From Verrucomicrobiota bacterium (GTDB lineage Bacteria; Verrucomicrobiota; Verrucomicrobiia; Limisphaerales; J093): a stretch of DNA of 64,000 nt. Shown one piece after another: positions 9,201-19,411 of the stretch. Under the pieces are notes generated by a model that saw only the letters and a program-made list of their open reading frames with translations, searched no databases and had not been told where the DNA came from. The position numbers and the translations under genes were made by a program. The stretch spans positions 186,001 through 250,000 of the forward strand of contig JAOSKK010000012.1 of NCBI GenBank assembly GCA_027493615.1. Direction: 5' to 3'. The first letter of the stretch is position 1. The number at the start of each line of letters is the position of its first letter.

Positions 9201-11766
9201 ACCCCTGCGTCAATCGCTTCGGCGATCACCACCGTCTGCTGCGCCTGCGCGGTCTCGCCCCACTCGTCCCGGACTTCCATTCCCACCCGGTACGTCCCCG
9301 GCAGGAGATACTGCCGGGTGATCGACACGGTGTTGGTCCAGGGCGTGTCATACGCGCCGTCTCCGTCGGCATCCCACCGATACAACAACGCGGAAAACGC
9401 CGTCTGGTCGTCCGTGGAACCGCTGCCGTCGAAGACCACCGGCCGGCGGGTGAGACGTTCCCCGGCGGCGACCTCGAGCCGCGCCACGGGCGCCTGGTTG
9501 CCCTCGCTGCCAAGGGCGGGATTGGGCAGTTCGTGGAGACGGGTGACCGTTGCCGCCACCGACGTCGCAAACAACCGTGTCCCGAGCCGCCCCAGGTCGC
9601 GCGGTTCATGGGGCAACGCCACCGACCCGATCCACTCGAAGGTGCGGGCGTGGAAGAGGTGGGAGGTCTCGCCCGGCGCTCGCGTAGCAGACCGGTCGTT
9701 GCGGGGCGTCGAACAGGAGGGCCCTGAAGGGCCTTTCCGCGAGGATGGCCTTCGGCTCCACATCACCCGTCGCGCCCACAACCAACGGGGGAACACAAAA
9801 CCGCTGTACGAGACCAGCGATCCACCGTCCGGACTGTAGAGGAACGGGGGCTGCACGGTGAGGTTGCCGAAGCCCCGGGCCTCCCCGAGCGCGCCGGTGT
9901 CCGGGTCCACGGGATACTCCGTGGCGTACGCGCCGGCCGTGTGCGCGCTGAGGAAGAGGACGCGGTCGCCCGCCGGATGCAGCAGCACGGGCTGGAAGGC
10001 TGCCGTCTGGAACCGCGTGCGGAGCTCGCCAGTCACCGCGTCGTACGACACCGCGTGGGCGAACTGCCCCGCACCCGAGCTGATCACCAGCTTCCGGGCG
10101 TCGGTGGCAGCGATGTCCCATGGATCGATCTCGACGGGAAACTCCCGGGTCTTCGCCCCCGCCTCGAGGTCGAACTCCGCGATGAACCCGTGCTGCGCGC
10201 CGAAATCGGACATGCCATGGGGCCGCGTGAGCAGACCGGCGTAGAGCCAGCGGCCGTCCGGCGTCACCGCCAGCCGGTCCGGGGATGGAACAGGTCGTAC
10301 TGCCGCTCGATCCGGCCGGTGTCGAGGTTCACCCACACGATGCGGTGGCCTGACGCATCGCTGGCATAAAGCCGGGGCCGGACGGGATCGAAGACCAGGT
10401 CCTGGACGGCAAACGGCAGCTCAAAGGCGGTGTGGATCACGTTCGTCCTGCCCGGATCCGGGACCAGGGTCACCACCCACCTCCCGCCGCACCGTGGAAG
10501 CGGCGCCATGGGCATCCGTGACACGCAGGGTCACAGGATGCGTCCCCGCCAAGTTGAACCCCCGGAGAACCACCGGCGCGTTGGTGAGCACGACGTCGAA
10601 GACCCCGTCGTCGTCCCAGTCCCAGGAATAGCTCAGATCCGCGGACGGCCCGTCATCGGTGCTCGCGCCCGCGTCGAAGCGCACCCACTCGAGGGTGGTG
10701 GCCGGGTCGGGCGACCCGGTGAAGGCGGCCACCGGCGGCTGGTTGGTGGCGGCGCCGCGCGCGGGATTCGCGTACGCTGCGAACACGGACCGGGTGGCGG
10801 ACGAAGCCAGTGCATAGACCGACGTGCGGGTGGCGAAGAGGTCCACCGGTTGTTGAACCAGTTCGTAAGAGCCGGCGGCCAGAAGGGTCTCGGCGTGGAA
10901 CCGGTGCAGCGTCTGGAACCCGTCCACCACGAAGACCGACGAGTTCTCCGGGTCCATGGCAGCCGCCGTGATCGCGGTGACCGGCAGGGCGGTGGCAGAC
11001 TGGAGGTCGTTGGTGCGGACCGCGGAAAGCGCGTGGACCCGGCCACCCGAATCCAGCAACCGGTTCGAGCCGGGGAGCACATAGGTGCGCCACAGGCCCT
11101 GCGGCGCGCTCACGATCTCGCCGTCCGAATGGCAGAAGTACCGCGCCGCCGGGTCGAGATCGAGGCGGTAGAGGGAGTCCGGATCACCGAGATACAGCCA
11201 TTGCTGGGAAGGATGGAGCGTCAGCCGGTTGGCCATGTACACGACGCCCAGCTCAGCCCCGGTGGCCGTCCCCTGGCGCGCATCGAAGGTCACCAACCGG
11301 GTCCATTGCCCCGATCCCCCGCCACCGCCACCAACCCGTCGTCCGTGGCGACCAGGCTCAGCGGGTCCAGGTCCAGCACGTACTCCGCTTCCAGCGTCAA
11401 GGTGGGCGGGGCGATGACCATCAGATAGCCCTCCTGCGGGTCGAACCACATGTCATCGTGCGGCCGCGCGACGCCCGCCACGTAAAGGCGGGAACCGTCC
11501 GGGGACAGGGTTATAGCCTCGGGCGTGCGAGGCAGGTCCAGGCGGCCCGTTTCCGTCCCGTCGAGCAGGCGAAGTCGGAGCAGTTGTCGGTCGGCGGCTG
11601 AAGTGAGGTAGAGCACCTCCCGCGCCCCGTCCCAAGCGAGCCCGGCGGTGGCGTGGTTCAGAGTGCGTGACGTGGTGAGGGGTAGCGGGGGATGCGCCGC
11701 CGAGAGGAGAAAGCAGCCGTAGCCGAGCGCTCCCCAGCTCAGCGCCCAACCCACAGTGACTCGCAT
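6250..11766 (-). CDS. Giant secreted propeller/PKD/PPC repeat protein (multiply frameshifted)
   Basis: Nine or more open-frame pieces on one strand join into one ~1,840-residue protein. It starts at 11766 with a signal peptide (MRVTVGWALSWGALGYGCFL). Three propeller-like modules follow, each opening with a related blade: LSPDGSRLYVAGVARPHDD, VTPDGRWLYAGLLTRPHG and MRPDGRRLYAAVLAHPHD. Each also has a second shared blade (VATDDGLVAVAG, AATDARKLVISSG, VATDNGLLLVAG). PKD-type domains (SYSWDWDDDGVFDVVL and RWDADGDGAYDTPW) end the first two modules. The C-terminal third has three PPC-like repeats (PPNDAFADRAVLAGA, PANDAFASRIAVEGA and a degenerate one). Frame changes are near 11320, 10500, 10280, 9780/9680, 9200, 9080, 8350, 8165 and 7060. 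No ATG or Shine-Dalgarno-like sequence with a convincing new start is seen at the joins. Probably an extracellular adhesin-like or polymer-binding protein. Confidence 0.6.
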
Positions 11767-11963
11767 CATGTTGTAAGTGAATCGATTCAGCTTTTCTGAT
11801 GTCAAGTTCTTTCCGGGTCGAGGGGGACGTCCAGGACATCCGTGTAGGCCGTGTGCGGGGCAAAGGGTGGAGACGACGTCGCGCCAGGTCCTGGAACCGG
11901 GAATTGCTTCCCTCGTGGCTGCGTGCCAGGCAGACTCCGCCCCAGAAAGTCCATCCTCCCGCC

Positions 11964-13364
11964 ATGATCCCGAATCCTCCTCCCGTTGTGCCCGCCTCCA
12001 CCCGCCGCGAGTTCCTCCAGTCCGCGGGCGCCCTGGCCGCCGTGTCGGCCTTGTCCCAGCTCGAACTGCCCGCCGTCCACGCGGCCGGCAGTGACGTCCT
12101 CCAGGTGGCGCTGATCGGTTGTGGCGGACGGGGAACCGGCGCCGCGGCCAATGCCCTCGCCACCACCGTGGCCCGCCTCAAGCTGGTCGCCATGGCCGAC
12201 GTCTTCTCCGAGCGACTCAACCGCAGCTACGAAACCCTCCGCAGTGCCACCACCCCACGCCAGCAAGGCACCGCGGACAGTTGGATCGCCAGCATCGACC
12301 CCGCCCAGGTGGACGTGCCCCCGGACCGCCGCTTCCTCGGGTTCGACGCCTACCGCCGGGCCATGGATTGCCTGCGACCCGGAGACATCGTGATCCTGAC
12401 CACGCCCGTCGCGTTCCGCTGGCCGCACTTCGCCTACGCCATCACGCGCGGGCTGCATGTGTTCATGGAGAAGCCGATCACCGTGGATGGCCCCACCACC
12501 CGCCGGATGCTCGCCCTCGCCGAGGAGGCCTCCCGGAAGAACCTCAAGGTGGGCGTGGGCCTGATGTGCCGGCATTGCGAGGCGCGCAAGGAGCTGCTCG
12601 CCCGGATCCAGTCGGGCGTCATCGGCGAACTCACCACCCTGCGGACCTACCGACAAGTCGCGCCGGCGGGCTTTGTGGGGCCGCGCCCGGCGAATCAGAG
12701 CGAACTGCTCTACCAGGTCCAGCGCTACCTCGGCTTCTTCTGGGCCAGCGGCGGCGTCTTCCACGATTACATCGCCCACAACGTGGACGAGTGTTGCTGG
12801 ATGAAAGGGGCCTGGCCGGTGCGGGCCCAGGGGCAGGGCGCACGGCTCTATCGCGGCGGGGCCGTGGACCAGAACTTCGACAACTATTCCGTCGAGTACA
12901 CCTTCGCCGACGGCACGAAGCTCTTTGCCTACTCGCGCTACATGCCGGGTTGCCACGAGGAATTCGCCAGCTACGCCCTGGGAACGAAGGGCTCGGCGGT
13001 GATCTCGACCTTCGTCCACACGCCCGCCCGCTGCCGCCTCTTCAAGGGCTATAACGTCAGCCGCGCCGATCTGCTCTGGGCTGCGCCCCAGCCGGAACCC
13101 AATCCTTACCAGCTCGAGTGGGATCACTTGGTCGAAGCCATCGTGAAGAACCAGCCCTTCAACGAAGTGCCGCGCGGCGCCCAGGCAAGCCTGGTCGTGG
13201 CGATGGGCCGCAAGGCAGTTCACACCGGCCAGATTGTCGAGTATGACGACCTGCTCGCCGGCGAGGAAGAGTTCGCGCCGGGCGTGGACCAGTTGACATT
13301 CGAGTCGCCCGCCCCCTCCTGGCCGACGCCGCAGGTCACTACCCCCAGCCCCAGCCCGGCGTGA
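11964..13364 (+). CDS. Tat-exported Gfo/Idh/MocA family oxidoreductase
   Basis: NAD(P)-dependent sugar or polyol dehydrogenase family. The start at 11964 (MIPNPPPVVPASTRREFLQS) places a twin-arginine signal TRREFL with hydrophobic region and AxA site in the first 45 residues; the upstream in-frame extension adds only a basic, non-homologous stretch. A Rossmann motif VALIGCGGRGTGAAANA follows, then the family EKPITVDGP motif around residue 170. The 466-residue length is normal for the Tat-bearing branch. It is divergent from the giant propeller gene, with ~200 nt of AT-richer DNA between them that probably holds both promoters (a TTGACA match on the minus strand at 11800-11805). Substrate unknown; these enzymes are abundant in Verrucomicrobiota and linked to polysaccharide degradation. 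Confidence 0.85.
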   Translation: MIPNPPPVVPASTRREFLQSAGALAAVSALSQLELPAVHAAGSDVLQVALIGCGGRGTGAAANALATTVARLKLVAMADVFSERLNRSYETLRSATTPRQQGTADSWIASIDPAQVDVPPDRRFLGFDAYRRAMDCLRPGDIVILTTPVAFRWPHFAYAITRGLHVFMEKPITVDGPTTRRMLALAEEASRKNLKVGVGLMCRHCEARKELLARIQSGVIGELTTLRTYRQVAPAGFVGPRPANQSELLYQVQRYLGFFWASGGVFHDYIAHNVDECCWMKGAWPVRAQGQGARLYRGGAVDQNFDNYSVEYTFADGTKLFAYSRYMPGCHEEFASYALGTKGSAVISTFVHTPARCRLFKGYNVSRADLLWAAPQPEPNPYQLEWDHLVEAIVKNQPFNEVPRGAQASLVVAMGRKAVHTGQIVEYDDLLAGEEEFAPGVDQLTFESPAPSWPTPQVTTPSPSPA

Positions 13365-13399
13365 AGCGCTCGCGGGAATACTGAACAGCCTGAGGCGGC

Positions 13400-13494
13400 A
13401 ATGGGGTCAAACATTGACATTTGACATTCTATCCGCCCCGCTCCGCTTGCCGCCGCCCGGCGGGAATTGTCAAATGTCAATGTTTGACCCCATT
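13400..13494. repeat. Long inverted repeat, GGGGTCAAACATTGAC type
   Basis: Two 27-bp arms (13400-13426 and 13468-13494) are perfect reverse complements and are separated by 41 bp. Each arm begins GGGGTCAAACATTGACATTT, reading outside to inside. The structure is a REP/BIME-like or MITE-like palindrome between two convergent genes and could also terminate transcription from both sides. The right arm overlaps the end of the minus-strand gene, whose last codons GGG GTC AAA CAT TGA are the repeat itself. Confidence 0.85.
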
Positions 13495-16400
13495 GTCTTT
13501 CACCTCGACGAGTCCCTCGGCCCAGTCCCGGAGTTCGCCCCCCTCCCAGGCCACGTCCGCCGTGATCACGCGCAGGCCCGGTTCTGTCCCCGCCGGGACC
13601 GAGACGGTGATCGGGATCACCCCTTCGGCCCGGGCACCAATCCGCGCAGCGTCACCCACCGCCACGGCCCATCCCGCCGGGGCCTGAACCCGGGTCCAGT
13701 AGGTCCGTGGCTGGGGCGAGTGGTTCGTCAGCCGCAGTTCGAAGCGTACCGCCTGCCCGGCCGGTCGCTCCACGGCGTACGGATGCAGCACCGCCCATCC
13801 TTCATCCAGGCCGTAGTTGGGATCGTCGAAGGGAATCAGGTCCGCCAGTAACACCTGCCGTTCTTCGAGCGTGCGTCGCATCCGCTGAATCTGGTCGGGC
13901 GCGAACCGGAAGGCTGGATCGACATGCTGGTTGATGAGCCAGCAGCCGGCCGGCAGCGTCTCGACCACTCCAAGACACCGCAGGTGGCCCCGACCCTCGC
14001 CCAGCCAGTTGCGGTTCTGCAGGCAGTAATCGTCCACTCCGGACGGCGTGAACGAGTCGCCGGCGAAGAAGAAGGCTTCGCTGCCCTCCCGTTCCACCAG
14101 CAGACCGTTGTGATGCAGCGTCTGGCCGGGGAAATCGAAGATGGTGAGCCGGAACTCCTCCCAGTGCCACGTCTCCCGGTCCGCGTGCGGGGTCGTGACC
14201 CGCACCGGGTTGCGGGTCAAACAGGGCAACCGGTAATCGCCGGGCCGCTCGAGCACATCGATCAGGCTGCCACACGCATGAATCCGCGTGCCGAACGCCT
14301 CGACGAGCAGGGGCAGGGCATCGGTGTGATCGTCGTGATAATGCGTGATGAACGCGTGTTCGACCGACTGGAGAGTCCCTGCGGCATGGAGTTTGCGCAG
14401 TTCCTCGACGATGCCCTTGCCACCGCAATCGATGAGCAAGCCGGCCCCGCTCTTCGCCAGCAGGAGCCGGCTGTTCGAGATCGCCCGGATCCAGTCCGGT
14501 AACGGCCGCGTCTCGGCCATGGGCATCCAGTCCACGCGGGCATCCGGGCCCAGGACCCGGCGGGCCTTGGCCAGGATGTGCTCATCCTTGAAGTACCAGC
14601 GCAGCGCGTCAATCGAGAGGTAGTTCGCGTAAACCGCCCGGACGCGCTCCAAGGCCCGCACCATCGCTGCCGCGGGGTCGCGGATGACCGGGCCGCGGGC
14701 CGGCACGAGCAGGTCGGGCTTGGTCGCCGCCAGCGCATTCAAGCTCTCGACCCAGGCGCCCAACCGCCCCGCCCAACCGTGATAGCCACCGACGCGCGCT
14801 CCGGGAATCGCGTCCTGCAGGCTGAACAAGTCCTGAAGCTTACCGTCGTCGCGAAGCAGGTCGCCGGTGAACGCGAGCCTCTGACCTCCCAGTTCCACCC
14901 AGTAGCTCACCGCCCCGCGCGTGTAGCCGGGCGTGTCGAGGATATGAAACCGCAGGCCTTCCCATTCGAAGCGGTCACCTCCCTGAACCGTGCGACCGAC
15001 GGGGAGGGTTTGCGCGGGCCACTTCGAACTCTGCTGCGCGTAATCGTGGAAGCGCTGCTCGCGCCACGCGTCCCAGAACTCCGTCGGCCTCGCCAGCAAC
15101 CCCTCTTCCTTCGCCGGCGCCACCACCTTCGCCCCCGCGTCGACCCATCGTTGCGCGGCCCAGGTCACATCCCGGCGGGCGTGGGTGAGCAGCACCGTAT
15201 CCACGTCGGTCTGTTCGCCCGTCGGATCGCCATACACGGCCAGCCGCTTGCCCGCGCGTTCGAGGATCACCCCGTTGACCGGCCCTTCGAGGAAGGTGAA
15301 TCCGGCGAGAGCCAACTCCACTGTCGCCACCCCTTCCAGCCGGAGGATCAAGCGGCCCGCCGCCGCCTGGTACTCGTGCGGCGACGCGAGGGCGGTCGGG
15401 CGACCGTCGAGCCGCAACTGCGGGGTTTGTCGCAGCCCGTTGACGACCACGAAATAGGGGCGCTTCGACCAGCCGCGCACCCGAAACCGGGCTCGGTCCG
15501 GGCCTTCCTCGATCTGGTCCAACTCGCCGGGGGCATGGACGCGCAAGCCGGCGCGAAGCAAGGCCCGCGTGTCGTAAATGAGCGGCTGCTGCAAGGCCCG
15601 CAACGCGGGCGCGAGGGAGGGTCGCCGGATTGATGTCCGCCGGGTTCCGCGTCTGGCCGCGCAGACTGAAACTGTCCGGCAACAGCCCGACCGACGGCGG
15701 CGCGGTGGCGGGGTACGTCTGCTGAATCCCGGACACGGCGATGCCGTCGGCAAGCCGGGTCCACGGTCCCGACGCATCATGGCGGGCGAGCCGGTACAGC
15801 GCCTCGGCATAGACCAGTCCGCACCACTGCACCGGCAGCCCGATCCAGTTCGGCGCGACCCACTGTGTGGCGCCCAACACCGGCGTGGTTGCGTACAGCC
15901 CGATCGGCTCGGACGTCGGGGCGTTGAGATAGACGAACGGAACGCCGGACCACGCCCAGTGGCGCGCCTCCTCGAGCCAGGCCGCATCTCCGCTCAGCTC
16001 GTACCCGAGCACATAGCAGTGCACCAAGTGCGCAGCCGCCAGGATGTCCGGCGTGTGCAGGGCGATCTCCCACGTCTGCGCCCCCGCGCGGCACTCCGCC
16101 CCGATAGCGCTCGGTCAATGCCCGCAGATGGCGCAGACCGGCCTCGATCAATCCGGGGTCACCGGTGAACGCGGCCTCGTCCAGAACCACGCCCAGCACC
16201 TGTGCCGTCAGGCCGTTGGCATCGGACGCCCAGTGCGTCCGACCATAATCGAGTCCGTTCGGCGATTGCTGATACCGGACGAGGCCCTCGGCGGCGAAGC
16301 GTCCCAGCAACGCGCGTCCGTTCTCCTCGGCCCGGGCGAGTTGCGCCGGCACCGAACCATACACCAGCGCCGGCGCCGGATACCGGACATGCCCGACCTG

Positions 16401-18045
16401 GGCGAAGTTGAGTCGTGTGGCCGGCACTTGCTCAAGCGCGGCGCGCGCCGCTGCTTCGAGCCGTTCCGCGAGCGCAGTGTCACCCACGCGCGTCGCCAGC
16501 CAGTCCTGATACAACGCGGCGTCTGCGGCCGGTTGACTTGGAAAACCGGGCGCCGCATGCCGATATCGGGCGCCGTCGCGGATGTCTGAATCAAGCCAGC
16601 CCCGCGCGGCCAGTTCGAGGTAGCCTTCCGTCCCGCCGGGAACGGCCGGCAACGGTGGCAGCCCGTACCGCCGCACGTACTCCTGCACCGCGGGCACCAC
16701 CGTCGAGCCGCGACCGCCGAGGAGCAAACCACTGACGCCCACGCGTTGATCCGCCCGCAGCCGCAAGGTGTCGTAAGGCAGAAGGCTGTGCTCCTCGCGA
16801 TTCGAGCCATCGGAGCCGGGCATCAGCAGGCCCATGAGATGCGCACCCGAATGGAAGAGCCGGTCGGGGGGAATCGAACACGGCGCACGTCGGGGCCCCG
16901 GGCGGCTGGTTCCAAGCCAGCCCGAGATAACGGTCCTGAGCCGCCACCGCCATCAGGGGGAATGTCAGCTTCGCGGTGTCCGCTACCTGCCGGTCGGATC
17001 CCGGCGGATTGAGGTCGGCTGTCGAGCTGCTCGGTTCGTTCTCGAGGTACTCGACTCCGGCCAACAGCGCCTGCGTCTTGTTGGTGCCGTAGCTGCCGAG
17101 GCCGGGCAGCAAGGTCACGAGCGGCAGATACAACACCTCGCGTTCCTGGTCGCAGCGGACGACGGACTCGAACTCGAGCGCCCCCGCGGTGTTCAGCCGG
17201 AACGTCAGCTCGAACTGCCAACGTCCGCCGTCCGGATCGGCGCAGCTCACGCGCGTCCGGAGATACCCACCGACCTGCGCATCCGCCAGCCGGCTCAACG
17301 GCTGTCCGCTCACCACCACCGTCGCCCCTTCCCCGTTTACGGCGAACCAGCGGGGTGTTCCGTTCCTCACGTATCCCACCCACGGTTCGGCGTGGCCCAC
17401 CGCCATCGCCTGGCCCGCCACCTCGACCCGGAACGCGCCAAACCGCTGCTCGCTATGCACCACCTTCAGGTCGCCGCTCTCAATCGCGACGGGTTCGTCC
17501 CCCAGTTCGGGAACTTCCGGACGCGGCCAGGCCGGCGCGGTGAACTGAGTCCGCTCGGTGCACCACAACCGTTCGACCACACACACGCCGCCGCTGCCGG
17601 GCGGATCCAAGCGCAACCGATGCTGAGGCCCGAGCGCGGGCAACCGCACCTTGACTTCGTTCCACTCGCCACCCCCACGCACCGTGAACCGCACCGAGTG
17701 TTCCTCCGTCGCGTGGCGATCGGCCGGGTAATAGAACACCTGCGCCATCCCGCCCTGGTCCGACTTGAGCCGCAGATGCAGCCACAATGGTTGGCCGGCC
17801 GGATAATCTCGGGGCGGGCCGAAGACGTAGGGGTCGTGGCCGCGGAGGGTCAGGCGCATGCCTTCGGCGGTGGACTCGGGTTCGTCCAGGTGATGCGTGA
17901 GCTTCCAGGCCGCAACTTCTGCGGCGACTTGGAAGTCGAACCGGGGCAACGTCGCGCCCCAGGCCGTAACCAGCGAGCCCACCAGGCTGATCAACAACCC
18001 ACTGGCACACCAACGAATCCGCCGCGAAACGAGGGGGACATGCAT
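13477..18045 (-). CDS. Large secreted protein with tandem metallo-beta-lactamase domains (frameshifted)
   Basis: Four overlapping frames join into ~1,520 residues. The start at 18045 has a signal peptide (RRIRWCASGLLISLVGSLVT). The first ~480 residues are beta-rich, followed by an alpha/alpha-barrel-like region (GLDYGRTHWASDANGL, WAWSGVPFVYLNAP) as in some polysaccharide-active enzymes. A C-terminal beta domain (ELALAGFTFLEGPVNGV) continues, uninterrupted in one frame, into two metallo-beta-lactamase modules. The first is degenerate (LLTHARRDVTW, then LDTPGYTRGAVSYW and AFTGDLL). The second has the full metal motif THYHDDHTDA plus DFPGQTLHHNG and FFAGDSF. Frame changes are near 16850, 16100 and 15640. 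The stop lies inside the 13.4-kb palindrome. The fusion suggests a periplasmic hydrolase; the substrate cannot be read from sequence. Confidence 0.65.
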
Positions 18046-18101
18046 GATGCCCGTCAGTCAAACCGCCCCGCCACCCGCCCGTCAACCTCCCAGCCAGCCC
18101 C

Positions 18102-18168
18102 CGTAGGAGTCGAGGTGACGAGACTCAGCTCCCCACCAACCTCGTAGGAGTCGAGGTGACGAGACTCA
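18102..18168 (+). repeat. Two direct copies of a 26-bp repeat (GTAGGAGTCGAGGTGACGAG type)
   Basis: CGTAGGAGTCGAGGTGACGA followed by GACTCA occurs identically at 18102-18127 and 18143-18168, 41 bp apart, in the 254-bp gap between the metallo-beta-lactamase gene and lipA. Its sequence resembles the GTAGGCGCCGACGT repeat found at 21.7, 24.9 and 30.3 kb, suggesting two branches of one interspersed family. Two copies with a 15-bp gap are not a CRISPR. Nothing else is recognised in this gap. Confidence 0.8.
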
Positions 18169-18299
18169 CCCCACACACGCTTTGCCCGCGAACCTCGCCA
18201 AAAACCGCCAAAGAAGGAAGCGTAGTCAAGACCTCGCCGGGTGGGGAGCCTCCGTGGCCGGGCATCCGTAGCCGTTCCCTTTCGCGCCGGTTCGCGTCT

Positions 18300-19235
18300 T
18301 TAGCGGACAATCGTCATCGTCGAGTTGACCCCCACGGCAACCGCTTCGTCAGCGTGGTACGAGCTCCGCACCTTCGGCGCGCTGGCCACATGGACAAAGC
18401 CCATTTCGCGTCCGGCGCGATCGTACGCCGCGAACTGTTCCGGGCGCACGAACTCGACCACCGGCAGGTGCGAGCGCGTCGGCTGCAGGTACTGGCCGAG
18501 CGTCAACCGATCGCAGCCCACCCCGCGCAGGTCCCGCATCGCCTCGAGGACTTCGTCGGGGCGTTCGCCCAACCCGAGCATCAGCCCGGATTTCGTATGC
18601 AGTTCCGCTGGGGCACGTTCCCTGACCATGCGCAGCACGGCGAGCGAGCGGTCGTAGGTGGCGCGATGCCGCACGGCCGGCGTCAGCCGACGCACCGTCT
18701 CGAGGTTATGGTTGAACACCGCCGGCCGGGCGGCCAAGACCACCTCGAGCGCAGCGGGATCGGCGTTGAAGTCCGGTGTAAGCACCTCGATCACGATTCC
18801 CGGGTTGCGTTCGCGCACCGCCTCGATGGTCCGCCGGAAATGATCCGCCCCGCCGTCGGGAAGATCATCGCGGGCCACGGCCGTGATCACGACATGCCGC
18901 AACCGCAAGCGCTGTGTCGCCTCCGCCACCCGCCGGGGTTCATCCGCCTCGAGCGGCAGCGGACGGGCGGTGGTCACGGCACAGAATCGGCAGGCCCGGG
19001 TGCAGCGGTCGCCGCCGATCATGAATGTGGCGGTGCCGCGGCTCCAACACTCCCAATGGTTCGGGCACTGCGCACTCTCGCACACGGTGTGGAGGCGCAG
19101 TTCGCCGAGGAGTTGTTGCGTGCGGCCAAAGCTCTCGCTGGTCGGCAACCGCATCCGGAGCCAGTCGGGCAGCCGCGGCCGCGGCGCGGCGCCGGCCGCG
19201 GCTGGCGGTGGGGGTTGGATCGCAGACAACGTCAT
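18300..19235 (-). CDS. lipA: Lipoyl synthase
   Basis: Radical-SAM enzyme inserting two sulfurs into octanoyl groups on lipoyl-dependent enzymes (pyruvate and 2-oxoglutarate dehydrogenases, glycine cleavage). The N-terminal auxiliary cluster motif CESAQCPNHWEC (Cx4Cx5C) and the radical-SAM motif CTRACRFCAV (Cx3Cx2C) are both intact. HNLETVRRLTPAVRH and the C-terminal SSYHADE are also typical; the conserved serine that ligates the auxiliary cluster is expected there. The start at 19235 (MTLSAIQPPPP) gives 311 residues, close to the usual ~300-320; the 24 residues further upstream are Arg-rich and unlikely to be translated. No lipB is adjacent. Confidence 0.95.
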   Translation of the reverse strand: MTLSAIQPPPPAAAGAAPRPRLPDWLRMRLPTSESFGRTQQLLGELRLHTVCESAQCPNHWECWSRGTATFMIGGDRCTRACRFCAVTTARPLPLEADEPRRVAEATQRLRLRHVVITAVARDDLPDGGADHFRRTIEAVRERNPGIVIEVLTPDFNADPAALEVVLAARPAVFNHNLETVRRLTPAVRHRATYDRSLAVLRMVRERAPAELHTKSGLMLGLGERPDEVLEAMRDLRGVGCDRLTLGQYLQPTRSHLPVVEFVRPEQFAAYDRAGREMGFVHVASAPKVRSSYHADEAVAVGVNSTMTIVR

Positions 19236-19411
19236 CGGACGCGACAGTAACCGTCGCCGACGCGCACGCCAAGGGCGCAGCCTACCCGCGGAAACCGGGG
19301 CCCGCATGAGCCCGATCGTCCGGACCGTGATCGCGGGATGGCGTTGCGACCGCGGCCGGGACGGAGATCGGGGTTGGCAAGGCGCGGTTCGTTGCCTAGT
19401 TTGTTCCCAGC

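Noticed and set aside
11802..13223. 473-codon open frame on the minus strand
   Set aside because: Antisense to the Tat-exported oxidoreductase, which has clear Rossmann and EKP motifs.
18300..19307. Longer lipA start at 19307
   Set aside because: The extra residues are Arg-rich without similarity to LipA; the internal ATG at 19235 gives the normal length.
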